A DNA stretch of 64,000 nt from Closterium sp. Naga37s-1 (taxonomy: Eukaryota; Streptophyta; Zygnematophyceae; Desmidiales; Closteriaceae), in NCBI GenBank assembly GCA_947471745.1, contig CANJKZ010000774.1, positions 3,818,001 through 3,882,000 of the forward strand. The letters are read 5' to 3'. A model generated the notes under the pieces. It saw only the letters and a program-made list of their open reading frames with translations. It did not search any database and was not told where the DNA came from. Shown one piece after another: positions 10,574 through 22,599 of this stretch. The translations under genes and the position numbers were made by a program. How positions within the stretch are numbered: the first letter of the stretch is position 1; each line of letters begins with the position of its first letter.

Positions 10574-10707
10574 CAGGGCAGCATTGGCGGCTGTTAGAAA
10601 CAAACAGGGCATTTCAAACCCCCTCCAAACTTCAAATGCCCTGTTTGTTTCTAACCCTACAGCCCGCGAACCGCCCCTAGGCCTCGCACACCGCCAATGC
10701 TGCCCTG
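10574..10707. repeat. Nested fold-back (hairpin) repeat
   Basis: Two nested perfect inverted repeats. The inner arms of 22 bp are 10593-10614 and 10634-10655 (gttagaaacaaacagggcat and its complement), with a 19-nt loop. The outer arms of 17 bp are 10574-10590 and 10691-10707 (cagggcagcattggcgg and its complement). The right side has about 35 extra bases between inner and outer arms. It lies in what should be intron 2 of gene copy 1, at the start of GC-rich leader-like DNA. It could be a small fold-back element or a hairpin RNA precursor; no target duplication was found. Confidence 0.6.
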
Positions 10708-11545
10708 CTAGCCGCACCTGCAACCCCGCGCGCCGCCCCTGCAGCCCCGCGCTTCGCCCCTGCAGCCCGCTAACCACCCCTGCAGCCCGCTTACCGCCCC
10801 TGCAGCCCCGCGCGCCGCCAGTTCTGCCCTCCTCGCCACCCCTGCAGCCCTGCCCGCTGCCCCTAGCCCCCTAGCCGCCCCCTGCTGCCCGCTCGCCGCT
10901 TGCCTGCGGCCCGCTCGCCGCCCTCTTGCGGCCCTGGTGCCTGCCCTGCCTTCCTCCGTGCTAGCCGCCCTGCTCGCCGCCCTACCTTCCTCCGTGCTGC
11001 CCTACTGGTCGCGCGCCTCCTAGCTTAGCCGCTATGACTTCTCTTCGTCGCATCGGTGGGAGTGGTGACGGCGGTGGTGGCAGCAGTGCGAGTGGTGTCG
11101 GCCGTACTAGCAGTCCCTGTGGAGCTGTTCGATGGGGAGTTTCTGGCGGTGGCCAGATGCAGCTGCAGCGGAGTCAGCGCGAGTCCCTTCCACCCCAGCA
11201 GCTACGTGAGTGGTACGCTAGTAGGAGTGGTGGCGGTGGCAGTAGTGGCAGTCACTGTGCAGCTGTTCAGTTGGGAGTCTATGGCGGTGGCCTGGCACAG
11301 CTGCAGCGGCGTCCGCGAGTGACCCTTAGCCTCAGCAGTTTCGTAAGTGGTACGCTCAGCGTGGGGCGTCTCGGAGTAGTGCTCGCTGCCCGTACATCAT
11401 TCGCACAGGTGCTCGGGCTGGTCAGACTTGCGGGACAGTTGGTCACACACAGTCCCGCTGCTTCTCCTGTCTGAGCGACACCTGGAGTGCAGAGTTTGGC
11501 GCCGCGGCTGAGCTTCCTCGCTGGCTAGAGCTGCTTAGGCAGGGT

Positions 11546-14500
11546 GTGGGTATCTTTGCTCTAGACTATGACGCTATCCTCACTGCCATGTATGCTTTGC
11601 CTATTGGTACTGAGGGTGACTATTCCCTTTGTGTGCTGCTTGACCCAGGTATAGAGGCTGCTGCTATAGGTGCTAGTGAGTCTGCTCTCCCTGGTACTGC
11701 ACCTGCTGAGGCCTTGCACACCTTTACGCTTGACTCAGGTGACGCTGTTTCTTTCGCGACAGCACCACCCTCACTCCTCTCTCTGCACCTGTACCGGTGA
11801 GACTGGCTGACCCCTCCGGGGGCTCACTCCTTGCTCGTTCCTCCACTGTTCTCTCGTGTCCGGCGGTTCCGTCCGGCTCACTGTCAGGTCTTCACCTCCC
11901 CTCGTTCTCTACAAACTTGGTTAGTACTGCTGCCCTCCGGGATGCGATGGTCACTACCACCACTCCTGGGGATCAGCGTGTGTCGATCTGCACGTGTACA
12001 CGGACGGGCCGTCACCTGGCCACGTTCACTCGTTGGCCTGGGTCGAGTCCGTACACACTGGCTACTGAGCCTCCTCAGGTAGCTGCGTCCGCCCAGGTGT
12101 CCACGTCAGGACCGGTAGCAACCCCTTGCTCGTGTCGCCTCTTGTCGCACCAGACTCTTCTGTGGCACCACCGACTTGGTCACCCCTCCCTGCCACGCCT
12201 TCGTGGCATGCACTCCCGCCTCCTTGTCTCTGGTCTTCCCAGGTCTCTGCCTCCCCTCCCACCCTCGCCTGCCCCGCCCTGCCTTCCTTGCGTCAAGGGG
12301 CGGCAGCGCGCCGCTCCTCACTCCTCCTCGTTTCCCCGACGACTGCTCCCCTGCAGACTCTCCACATGGACGTGTGGGGCCCAACCCTCGTCAGTGGACA
12401 GGGCCGCGAGTGCTACTTTCTGCTGGTTGTTGACGACTACACGCGCTACACCACGGTCTTCCCCTTGCATTGATGTCTTAATCCCTTGGATCCGCGCAGT
12501 CCGTCTCCAGCTCCGCGAGCGGTTCCACCAGGACCTTCCTGTCCTGCATCTACACTCTGACAGAGGTGGTGAGTTCTCCTCCAACCTCTTGCGGGACTTT
12601 TGTCGTGGGGAGGGCATTCTCCAGCCGTTCACGCTTCCGGCCTCCCCTCAGCAAAATGGGATTGCTGAGCGCCGCATTGGCTTAGTCATGGAGGTCGCTC
12701 GTATCTCCATGATCCATGCAGCTGCTCCCCATTTTCTGTGGCCGTTTGTGGTCCGGTACGCTGCGCATTAGCTCAACCTCTGGCCCCGTGTCTCCTTGCC
12801 GGAGACCTCGCCCACACTGCGTTGGACGGGGGAGGTTGGCGATGCGTCGGTGTTCCGGGTCTGGGGCTCTCGTGATACGTTCGCAGACAAGCTCTCCACC
12901 CACGCTATTCCCTGCATCTTCCTTGGCTTTCCCCCTGACGCGCCTGGCTGGGAGTTTTACCACCCCACCTCGCGTCGTGTCTTCCCCTCACAGGACGTCA
13001 CATTTGACGAGTCGGTTCCCTTTTACCATCTCTTTGCCTACCGCTCTGTCCCTCCCCCACCCCCGCCGCTCTTCCTTGCTCCAGGCCCCCCTCTGGTAGA
13101 CCCCCTCCCCACCCAAGGCCCTGCTTCCTCAGGTGTGTCGCAGGTAGACCCTCTCCCTGGTACTGTGCCTATTAAGGTAGCTGTGGAATCAGGTGCTGCT
13201 CGAGGTGTTGCATCTGGGGGTGCTGCGTCTAGGGGTGCGGAGCCTGGGGGTGCGGAGCCTGGGGGTGCTTAGCCTGCAGGTGTGGAGTCTGGGGGCGCTG
13301 AGCTTGAGGGTGTGGAGCCTGGGGGTGCTGAGTCTGAGGGTGCGGAGTCTGGGGGTGCTGAGCCTCGGGGTACTGTTTCTTCTGGAGGTCCTGCGGGTGC
13401 TTCGCCATGTCTCTCTCCCCGGCCGGAGCCTCTCTCCCCGCAGCAGCTACGCGAGTGGTTTACTCAGCGCACACGCCTTCGGAGTGGAGCTGCCGGAGCT
13501 GGAGACTCTACCGCTGGAGATACTGGAGCTGGAGGTGCTGGAGTTACTGCTGGAGCTGGTGGTACCAGAGGTGCTCCAGCTGCTGGTCTTGGAGGTGCTC
13601 GTACCAGGGGTACTAGAGCTACCGGGACTGGTGGTGTTGGGGGCGCTGGAGCTGGAGACCTTGCAGAGCCCGGAGGCGCTAGAGCTGGAGGCACTGGAGC
13701 TGGTCACGCTGGAGCTCGAGGAGCTGGAGCTAGTGACACTGGAGCTGTTGGCACTGGCGCTGGTGGTGCTGGCGCTGCGGGTGCTTCGCCACGACTGTCT
13801 CCCCGGCCGGAGCCTCTCTCCCCTCAGCAGCTGCGCGAGTGGTTTACTCAGCACACCCGCCTTCGGAGTGGAGCTGCCGGAGCTCGAAACTCTGCCGCTG
13901 GAGACACTGGAGGTGTAGGTGTTGGAGTTATTGGTCTTGGAGGTGCTGGAGTTACTGCTAGAGATGGTGGTACAGGAGGTGCTGCAGCTGCTGGTCCTGG
14001 AGGTGCTCGTACCAAGGGTACTGGAGCTGCCGGGGCTGGTATTGTTTGGGGCACTGGAGCTGGAGGAGCTGGAGCTGGAGACCCTGCGGAGCCTGGAGGG
14101 GCTGGAGCTGGAGGCACTGGCGCTGGTGGCGCTGGAGCTGGAGGAGCTGGAGCTGTTGACCCTAGAGCTGGAGGTGCTGGAGCTGGGGGTGCTGTGTCTG
14201 GTGGTACTGGTGCTAGAGACACTGTGCGGTCGCGACCGTACTTTGTTCCCCTGCTTCAGCAGGTTCTTTGTGTCCCGTATTCTACTGGCCTTACTCCTCC
14301 CTTGCTGTGTCCACCGCCTGACAAGTCGTAGCAGCCGTTACAGCCAGCCTCCCCACTGCCTTCTCCTTCTCCTTACACTGAGCACACTGGCGGTATTACA
14401 GAGCGTCGTGAACCTGTGTCTCGTCCTGCCTCGCCTGTTCGTGCTGTTCGCACTGGTCGTCGGGTTCCTCATCCGCGTCCTCCTCCTGTCCCCGACACCC

Positions 14501-16370
14501 ACGCTATGGCACTTCGTCCTTCCTCTGTTCCACTGCGTGTTCCTCCTGAGTCATCTCTTCCTGCCGTCCCTGACCATGAGTTTGACCGTGCTGGTGCTGC
14601 TAGTCCCACTGTCTCTCGTCTCCTCGCCACTGTTGTCACTGACCCTTCATTTGAGTCCACTGCTGCGTCTGCCCTCGTTGCTGAGCTAGTTGACTTTGCT
14701 GCTGCCTGTCGTCTAGACTACGCCACTGCTCTTGTTGCTGAGTCTGAGTATGCTAGTCCTCCGTCCATTGGGGGTGAGTGTGCTCTTGGCACGGACGTCC
14801 ATGAGGACAGGCAGGAGGACTTTGAGTGTCTTGCAGCTGCTGTACCTCATTTCGCTTCCATGCTGCTTGCCCCTGAGGGAGACCCGGATGCACCAGACAT
14901 CTCGACCCCGCGCTCTTACACAGAGGCGATTACGGGTCCTTACTCCTCTCAGTGGCAGGCAGCCACGGATGCCAAGATGGCATCCTGGAAGTCCACAGGC
15001 ACCTACGTCGACGCAGTTCCCCCGTCTCGAGCGAACATAGTCGATGGCATGTGGATTTTCAGGGTGAAGCGGCCGCCGGGTTCTCCGCCTGCCTTCAAGG
15101 CGCATTACGTTGCTAGAGGCTTCAGTCAGCGTCAGGGGGTCGACTACTTCCAGACCTTCTCCCCCACCCCGAAGATGACCACTCTTCGGGTGTTGCTGCG
15201 GGTCGCTGCTCAGCGTGACTATGAGTTACACTCTCTGGACTTCAGTACAGCTTTCTTGCAGGGCAGCCTGCACGAGGAGATCTAGCTACGCCGCCCACCT
15301 GGCTTCACTGGGTCGTTTCCTGTGAAGCCTCCGCCGGCCAGTCTACGGTCCCCGCCAGGTGCCTCGCGAGTGGCACGACACAGTGAGGACTACACTTGCG
15401 GCTCTAGGGTTTACTCCTTCTACTGCTGACCCGTCGCTGTTTCTACGCACCGACACATCGCTGCCGCCGTTCTACGTCCTCGTGTATGTCGACGACCTTG
15501 TCTTTGCCACTGCTGACACTGAGGCACTGACCCTTGTGAAGTCGGAGCTGCAGAAGAGACACACCTGCACTGACCTGGGTGAACTGTGCAGCTATCTTGG
15601 CTTGCAGATCACCCGGGACAGAGCACGGCGCACCATCACACTGACTCAGTCACACATGGTGCACCAGGTCCTTCAGCGCTTCGGCTTCCAGTTCTCCTCG
15701 CCACAGCCCACTCCTCTGTCTACCGGCCACTCGCTCTCAGCTCCACCTTCGGACGAGTCCGTAGAGCCGAGTGGTCCATACCCAGAGCTTGTGGGTTGCC
15801 TCATGTACCTGATGACGTGCACACGACTTGACCTCGCGTACCCTCTCAGCCTCCTGGCTCGCTACGTGGCTCCCGGTAGGCACCGAAAGGTGCACTAGGA
15901 TGCTGCAAAGAGGGTACTTCGTTACTTGTGCAGTATGTCGGGCATGGGGCTCGTGCTTGGAGGACGGGGTCCAGTTGTCCTCACTGGTCACGTAGACGCT
16001 TCTTGGGTTGACGACTCAGCTACGCAGCGGTCGTCACAGGGTTACACCTTCAGCCTAGGTTCCGGCTCTGTCTCCTGGTGGTCTACCCACTCGTCTTCGG
16101 TTCTCAGCTCCAGTTGTGAGGCTGAGATCTATGCAGGGGCCATGGCTGCACAGGAGCTACGCTGGCTCACCTACCTGCTGACTGACTAGGGAGAGCAGCC
16201 TCGTTCGCCTCGAGTTCTGTACGTAGACAACAAGGCCATGATTGCCTTATGTCAGGAGCACAGACTGGAGCACTGAACGAAACACATCGCTCTGCGATAC
16301 TTCCTTGCTCGAGAGTTGCAGCAGCGTGGCCAGCTTCGTCTTGCGTACGTGGCTACTAGGGCCAACACTA
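11546..16370 (+). pseudogene. Element C pol remnant
   Basis: Recognisable copia pol domains in order: a protease trace (FTLDSGD); integrase zinc module ([23 protein letters not shown]) and core ([34 protein letters not shown]); a linker of repeated GGAEP/GAESEG-like peptides from about 13180; RT ([35 protein letters not shown]); and RNase H ([20 protein letters not shown]). It is most similar by eye to the pol of D, E, F and G. It is a fossil and is not expected to give a working polyprotein. Confidence 0.8.
13180..14220 (+). repeat. Gly/Ala/Glu-coding tandem repeats (C linker)
   Basis: First part (13190-13380): 15-bp units such as gggggtgctgagcct and gggggtgcggagcct. Second part (13480-14220): 12-15 bp units such as ggagctggaggt and ggtgctggagct. 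A short block around a REWFTQ peptide occurs twice (13430-13470 and 13830-13860), so the second part looks internally duplicated. The frame is Gly/Ala/Glu-rich. Open frames in the other phases give Leu/Val-rich shadows. Confidence 0.75.
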
Positions 16371-19300
16371 GGACCGAAGCGCTGAAGGACCTGGTGCACC
16401 ATGTGTGACTGAGTCAGTGTGATGGTGCGCCGTGCTCTGTCCCGGGTGATCTGCAAGCTAAGATAGCTGCGCAGTTCACCCAGGTCAGTGCAGGTGTGTC
16501 TCCTCTGCAGCTCTGACTTCACAAGGGTCAGTGCCTCAGTGTCATCAGTGGCAAAGACAAGGTCGTCGACGTACACGAGGACATAGAACGGCGGCAGCGA
16601 CGTGTCGGGGCGTAGAAACAGCGACGGGTCAGCAGTAGAAGGAGTAAACCCTAGAGCCGCAAGTGTAGTCCTCACTGTGTCGTGCCACTCGCGAGGCGCC
16701 TGGCGGAGACCGTAGACTGGCCGGCGGAGGCTTCACAGGAAACGACCCAGTGAAGCCAGGTGGGCGGCGCAGCCAGATCCCCTCGTGCAGGCTGCCTTGC
16801 AAGAAAGCTGTACTGAAGTCCAGAGAGTGTAACTCATAGTCACGCTGAGCAGCGACCCGCAGCAACACCCGAAGAGTGGTCATCTTCGGGGTGGGGGAGA
16901 AGGTCTGGAAGTAGTCGACCCCCTGTCGCTGACTGAAGCCTCGAGCAACGTAACGCGCCTTGAAGGCAAGCGAAGAACCCGACGGCCGCTTCACCCTGAA
17001 AATCCACATGACATCGACTATGTTTGCCCGAGACAGGGGAACTGCGTCAACGTAGGTGCCTGTAGACTTCCAGGATGCCAGCTCGGCATCCATGGCTGCT
17101 TGCCACTGAGAGGAGTAAGGACCCCTAATCGCCTCTGCGTAAGAGCGCGGGGTCAGGATGTCTGGTGCATCCGGGTCTCCCTCAGCGGCAAGCAGCATGG
17201 ATGCAAAACGAGGTACAGCAGCCGCAAGACACTCAAATTCCTCCTGCATGTCCTCAAGGACGTCCGTGCCAAGACCACACTCACCCTCGACAGACGGAGG
17301 ACTGGCAGTTTCAGACTCAGCAACAAGAGCAGTGGCGTAGTCTAGACGACAGGCAGCAGCAAAGTCAACTAGCTCAGCAATGAGGGCAGACGCTGAAGTG
17401 GACTCAAAAGAAGGGTCGGTGACAACAGTGGCAAGGAGACGAGAGACAGTGGGACTAGCAGCACGAGCAAGGTCAGACTCAGGGTCCGGGACGGCAGGAA
17501 GAGAGGACTCAGGAGTAGGCGGCAGAGGAACACGCAGTGGAACAGAGGAAAGACAAAGTGCCATAGCATGGGTGCCAGGGACAGGAGGAGGACGCGGACG
17601 AGGAACCCTACGACCAGTGCAAACAGCGCGAACAGGCAAGGCAGGACGAGACTCAGGCTCACGTTGCTCTGTAGGACCTCCAGTCTGCTTAGTGTAAGGA
17701 GAAGGAGCAGGCAGTGGGGAGGCTGGCTGTAACGGCGGATGGGACAGGTAAGGCGGCGGACAAAGTAAGGGAGGAGTAAGGCCAGTGGACGACGGGAGAC
17801 CAAGAACCTGATGAAGTAGGGGAACAAAGAACGGTCGCGGTCGCACAGTGCCTCCAGCACCAGTACCGCCAGACACAGCACCTCCAGCTCTAGCACCTAC
17901 ATCGCAAGGGTCAACAGTCCCAGTGTCTCCAGCTCCAGCTCCAACAGCTCCAGTGTCACCAGCTCCAGCTCCTCCAGCTCCAGCGCCACCAGCTCCAGTG
18001 CCTCCAGCTCCAGCGCCCCCAACACCACCAGTCCCGGCGGCTCCAGTACCCCTGGTACGAGCACCTCCAGGACCAGCAGCTGCAGCACCTCCGGTACCAC
18101 CAGCTCCAGCTCCAGTGTCACCAGCGGCAGACACCCCAGCTCATGCAGCTCCACGCCAAAGACGGGTGTGCTGAGCAAGCCACTCGTGTAGATGTTGTGG
18201 GGAGAGAGGCTCCGGCCGGGGAGACAGTCGTGGCAAAGCACCCGCAGGGACTCCAGAAGAAGCAGTACCCCGAGGCTCAGCACCCCTAGACTCCGCACCC
18301 TCCGACTCAGCACTCCCAGGCTCCACACCCTCAGGCTCAGCACCCCCAGGCTCCACACCTGCAGGCTCAGCACCCCCAGGCTTAGCAACCCCAGACCCGG
18401 CACACTCAGACTCAGCGCCCCTAGGCTCCGCACCCCCAGACGCAGCACCTTAGCCGACAGCTACCTCAACAGGCACAGTACTAGGGAGAGGGTCTACCTG
18501 AGACACACCTGAGGGAGCTGGACCCTGGGGGGGGAGGGGGTCTACCGGAGGGGGACCTGGAGCAAGGAAGAGCGGCGGGGGTGGGGGAGGGGCAGAGCGG
18601 TAGGGGAAGAGACGGTAAAAGGGAACCGACTCGTCAAACGTGACGTCTTGAGAGGGGAAGACACGGCGCGAGGTGGGGTGGTAAAACTGCCAGCCAGGCG
18701 CGTCCAGGGGAAAGCCAAGGAAGACGCAGGGAATAGCGCGGGCGGAGAGCTTGTCCGCGAACGTATCGCGAACAAAGGCACGAGAACCCCAGACCCAGAA
18801 CACCGACGCATCGCCAACCTCCCCCGTCCAACGCAGTGTGGGCGAAGTCTCCGGCAAGGAGACACGGGGCCATAGGTTGAGCTGATGCGCAGCGTACCGG
18901 ACCGCAAACGGCCACAGAAAATGGGGAGCAGCCGCATGGATCATGGATGTACGAGCAACCTCCATGACTAAGCCAATGCGGCGCTCAGGAATCCCATTTT
19001 TCTGAGGGGAGGCCGATAGCGTGAACGTCTTAAGAATGCCCTCCCCACGACAAAATTCCCGCAAGAAGTCGGAGGAGAACTCACCACCTCTGTCAGAGTG
19101 CAGACGCAGGACATGAAGGTCCTGGCGGAACCACTCGCGGAGCTGGAGACGGACTACGCGGATCCAAGTGATCAAGACATCAGGGACCTCACCCTTGCTG
19201 CGCAAGGGGAAGACCGTGGTGTAGCGCATGTAGTCGCCAACAACCAGCAGAAAGTAGCGCTCGCGGCCCTGTCCACTGACGCGGGCTGGGCCCCACACGT

Positions 19301-20110
19301 CCATGCGGAGAGTCTGCAAGGGAGCAGTCGTCGAGGGGAAACGAGGAGGAGTGAGGAGCGGCGCGCTGCCGCCCCTCGACGCAGGGAAGGCAGGGCGGGG
19401 CAGGTGAGAGCGGGAGGGGAGGCAGAGACCTGGGAAGACCAGAAACAAGGAGGCGGGAGTGCATACCACGAAAGCGTGGCAGGGAGGGGTGACCAAGGCG
19501 GTGAGTCTGGTGCGAGAGGAGGCGACACGAGCAAGAGGGTGCTACCGGACCTGACGCGGACACCTGGGCAGACACAGCTACCTGAGGAGGCTCTTTGTCC
19601 AGTGTGTACAGACTCGACCCAGGCTGACGAGTGAACGTGGCCAGGTGACGGCCCGTCCGTGTACACGTGCAGATCGACACACGCTGACCCCCAGGAGTGG
19701 TGGTAGTGACCATCGCATCCTGGAGGGCAGCGGTACTCACCAAGTTCGTAGAGAATGAGAGGAGGTGAAGACCTGACAGTGAGCCAGACGGAACTGCCAG
19801 GCACGGGAGAACAGTGGAGGAACTGGCAAGGACTGGGCCCCCGGAGGGGTCAGCCAGTCTGACTGGTACAGGTGCAGAGAGAGGAGTGAGGGTGGTGCTG
19901 TCGCGAAAGAAACAGCGTGAAGCACCTGACTCAAGCGTGAAGGTGTGCAAGGCCTCAGCAAGCGCAGTACCAGGGAGAGCAGACTCACTAGCACCTAGAG
20001 CAGCAGCCTCTATACCTGGATCAGGCGGCACACACAGGTAACACTCACCCTCAGCACTAACAGACAAGGCATACATAGCAGCAAGGATAGCATCATAGTC
20101 TAGGTCAAAG
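16371..20110 (-). pseudogene. Element D pol remnant
   Basis: Copia pol domains in minus orientation: protease with [14 protein letters not shown]; integrase core with [26 protein letters not shown] and a degenerate QKNGIPERRIGLV; copia integrase C-terminus (VFLGFPLDAPGWQFYHP); Gly/Ala/Glu linker; and RT with [37 protein letters not shown] and [11 protein letters not shown]. No RNase H is present before the junction with C. It is a fossil with several breaks. Confidence 0.8.
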
Positions 20111-20129
20111 ATAGCAACTCCAGACCTAA

Positions 20130-21366
20130 GCAGCTCTGCCCAGCGGGGGCGCTCAGCCTCATCACCAAACTCTGCGCGTCAAGCGTCGTCTAGGCGGGAG
20201 AAGCAGCGGTGCTGAGTGTGAGGCTTCCTGCATGTTTGACCAGCACGGTCACCTGTGCGAATGACATACGGGCAGCTAGCACTACCCCCAGACGCCCAAC
20301 GCTGAGAAAACCACTCATGAAGCTGCTGGGGCGACGGGGTCTCGCTCCGACGCTGCTGCTGCTACCTCTAGCCACCGCTAGAACCTCCACGCTGAGTAGC
20401 TCCAGCCCTACCTCCACCACTCCCACTGCCGCCACTACCGCCACCCCCACCACTGCCTCCACCGCCACTGCCAAAGCCCCCACTCCAGCCACCACTCCCA
20501 CCACTGCCACCACCTCCACTGCCTCCACCACCTCCATTGCTGCCCCCATCACCACCCCCGCTGCCACCGCCACCACCCCTGCCACCCTTGCCCTTGCTGC
20601 TGCGGCGCTTCCCACTAGCAGAAGCAGCCCCGACGTCCTCAGCACCAAGGACGTCAACTGCAGCAGCAGAGGCGTAGGAGGGGGCAAGGGGGGAGGGGGA
20701 ACACCCCTCAAAGAAGGCCGTGCGAGGAGTGCCACGAGCGGCACCTATAGCGACTACACTAGTCTCAGCTGCAAGGAGGTGCTGCTCGAGTAGGTCAACA
20801 GTGAGGGCTGTGGGGTCAAGTGCGAGAAAGTGGTCCTTGACGGCGCGAAGAGAGTCAGGGAGGTGGGTGACTATAAAGTAAAGAGTGATGTACATCGCGG
20901 GTGGGTTCTTGTCAAGGAACTCTGCTCGAAGGGCAGCGCGGTAGCAAGCGTCGCTAGTGCAAAGGTGGGTAACTAAGTCCTCTACTTTGGCAAAGGCGGA
21001 CAGCTCGGGAAACAGGTAGGGCAGTAGAAGACAGCCTAGAGCAGCCGTGGCAGGTGAGGAGTAACGGGCGACTACAGCGTTGTACAGGGCCTGAGGAGTC
21101 CTGTGCTGTCCGAAGTGAGCACATTCGGCCAATGGTAAGTGGTTGCAAATGGCTAAGCAAGCAGCAGCGTCACGAGTAAGCCACTGTGAGCGAGTCGCAC
21201 TGTCAGCTGTGGCGGGAGGGGCGGGAGCGGCGCCAGACGTGTGGTCAAACAGCGAAACACTGTCTCTAGAGTCGCTCAGCAGGTACAGCTGCAAGTCGTC
21301 GAGCCAAGTGTCGAACTGGATCGGACGGCCCTCATGATCGAACGCGAGTACGCGGAGAGAAGCCAT
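20130..21366 (-). CDS. Element D Gag region
   Basis: Gag of element D from the ATG at 21366, beginning [20 protein letters not shown]. The capsid-like part includes [40 protein letters not shown] and [20 protein letters not shown] conserved [14 protein letters not shown] segment and a Gly/Ser-rich tract follow (about 20370-20600). The C-terminal Cys/His cluster region (CPYVIRTG type) lies at about 20200-20280. Upstream of the ATG the open frame continues into the minisatellite leader; I place the start at the ATG because that peptide start is shared by F, G and N. Confidence 0.8.
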
Positions 21367-21519
21367 AGCGGCGCAGTACGCAGGGCGGGCAGGGGCCGGG
21401 CAGTGCAGAGGGGGAGCGAGCGGGCTACGAGAGGGCAGTGCGCAGGCTGCAAGGGGCGGCGCACGGGCTGCAAGGGGTGGCGCGCGGGCTGCAATGGGTG
21501 GCGAGCGGGCCTCAAGTGC

Positions 21520-21900
21520 GCGGCGCGCGGGCGGCAGGGGCGGCTGGCGGGCCGATAGCGGGCGGAGCGCGGGCGGCAGGGGCGGCTGGCGGGCCACTAG
21601 CAGGCGGCGCTCGGGCGGCAGTGGCGGCTGGCGGGCTGCTAGCTGGCGGCTTGCGAGCTGCAGGGGCGGCTGGCGGGCCACTAGCGGGCGGCGCGCGGGT
21701 GACAGAGGTAGCTGGCGGGCTGATAGCAGGCGGCGCGCGGGCGGCAGGGGCGGCTGGCTGTCCGCTAGCGGGCGGCTTGCAGGCTGCAGAGGCGGCTGGC
21801 GGGCCGCTAGCGGGCGGCGCGCGGGTGGCAGGGGTGGCTGGCGGGCCTATCGCGAGCGGCGCGCGGGCTGCAGGAGCGGTTGGCGGGCCGCTCGAGGGCG
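21520..21900 (-). repeat. 42-bp leader minisatellite of element D
   Basis: About nine head-to-tail units of 42 bp (plus-strand phase beginning near gcgcgggcggcaggggcg, ending near ccactagcgggcg), with substitutions but almost no length change. 42 is a multiple of three, so several frames stay open through the array, which explains the long spurious frames here. The same unit, in reverse complement, forms the leader of element F (about 24900-25200). Confidence 0.8.
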
Positions 21901-21905
21901 AAGAC

Positions 21906-22370
21906 GACTAACCAATTTGGTGTTCGACGCACCAAACCGTTCAGGAGCGTCGCGCACTTGTATGCCGAGAGAGATGGCCTGACAGACAAGTAGTTTGGAG
22001 ACCACGCGTGCTACGCGCCTGCGACAACGACTGTCACTGATTAGCGGGCCAGTATGAGTGTTCAGTGTTATGACGGGGTCTTCCACAGAGGCAGGCGTCT
22101 CGTTACCGACGCGCTCAATGCGTGGGGGTATCAGGAGCTGCTCGCAAATGGAAAAATCAGTAGCATGCATGAGGCCTTCGCCGCAAGGCCTGAGCTCGTC
22201 TATTAGCCACTACAACTGACCCAGCTCCAACACCAGTGGTTCAGACAGGACGCCAAGTACTGGTTTCTTGTACGCGCAGATGGCGAGTCGCCATGATGCT
22301 GGGACACATCCGGCACGCCACCAGCTAAGATGGACCGACGCAGGCATGGCTTCTGACCACGAGGCCCCCA
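21906..22370. other. Unassigned island between D and E
   Basis: Moderate-GC DNA that does not match the surrounding elements. On the minus strand one frame (22170 to about 21910) is open and reads plausibly (ERVGNETPASVEDPVITLNT). On the plus strand another reads VQCYDGVFHRGRRLVTDALN and then QLTQLQHQWFRQDAKYWFLV, with in-frame stops at 22204 and beyond. I recognise neither. It may be a remnant of a host gene or of a DNA transposon caught between the elements. Confidence 0.3.
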
Positions 22371-22599
22371 TGTCAGTAGATCTGCACTGTGGATGCCCGA
22401 TTGATCCTAGGGGGGTTACAGGCGCGTTGTCCAGGGGGGTTATGGGCGCACTCTGACCCGCTACTCAACAAGCTCTTTTATCCCAATGGTCTAGTGGTTG
22501 GGATTCTGACATGGAATCAGAGCAGGTTACTTGGGCCCACCACCTGCTACGCTGCGCGTACCACCCTAGGCTTGTCGCCCCTAGCCTCGCGCCCGAGAC

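Larger units (their letters stand above)
10708..16370 (+). mobile_element. Partial copia element C
   Basis: Plus-strand copia remnant: GC-rich leader (10708-11033), a much reduced gag region with Gly-rich and Cys/His parts (11034-11500), protease (about 11546-11800), integrase (12080-13030), Gly/Ala linker (13180-14220), RT (14950-15750) and RNase H (15760-16370). Neither LTR is present. At 16370 it abuts element D, which points the other way, so the two meet near their 3' parts. It is broken, with many (roughly eight or more) breaks, and is the most decayed large copy in the window. The mixed decay suggests it is older than F, G or L. Confidence 0.85.
16371..21905 (-). mobile_element. Partial copia element D
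   Basis: Minus-strand copia remnant. Reading right to left: leader with a 42-bp minisatellite (21905-21370), gag (ATG at 21366, to about 20130), protease (20110-19800), integrase (19560-18560), Gly/Ala linker (18540-17690) and RT (17400-16372), stopping at the join with element C. Neither LTR nor PBS is present, so both ends are missing. It is broken, with several (about five) breaks. Sequence is close to F, G and N by eye (shared [15 protein letters not shown] Gag start). Confidence 0.85.

Noticed and set aside
13193-14689. Leu/Val-rich long frames (LELEVLELL-type)
   Set aside because: Shadow frames of the Gly/Ala linker of element C; the pol frame gives GAGGAG peptides. The same shadows occur in D, F and A.
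21520-21900. CRISPR-like repeat array
   Set aside because: The 42-bp units are contiguous, diverged minisatellite units with no unique spacers of constant length; the setting is a eukaryotic retrotransposon leader.
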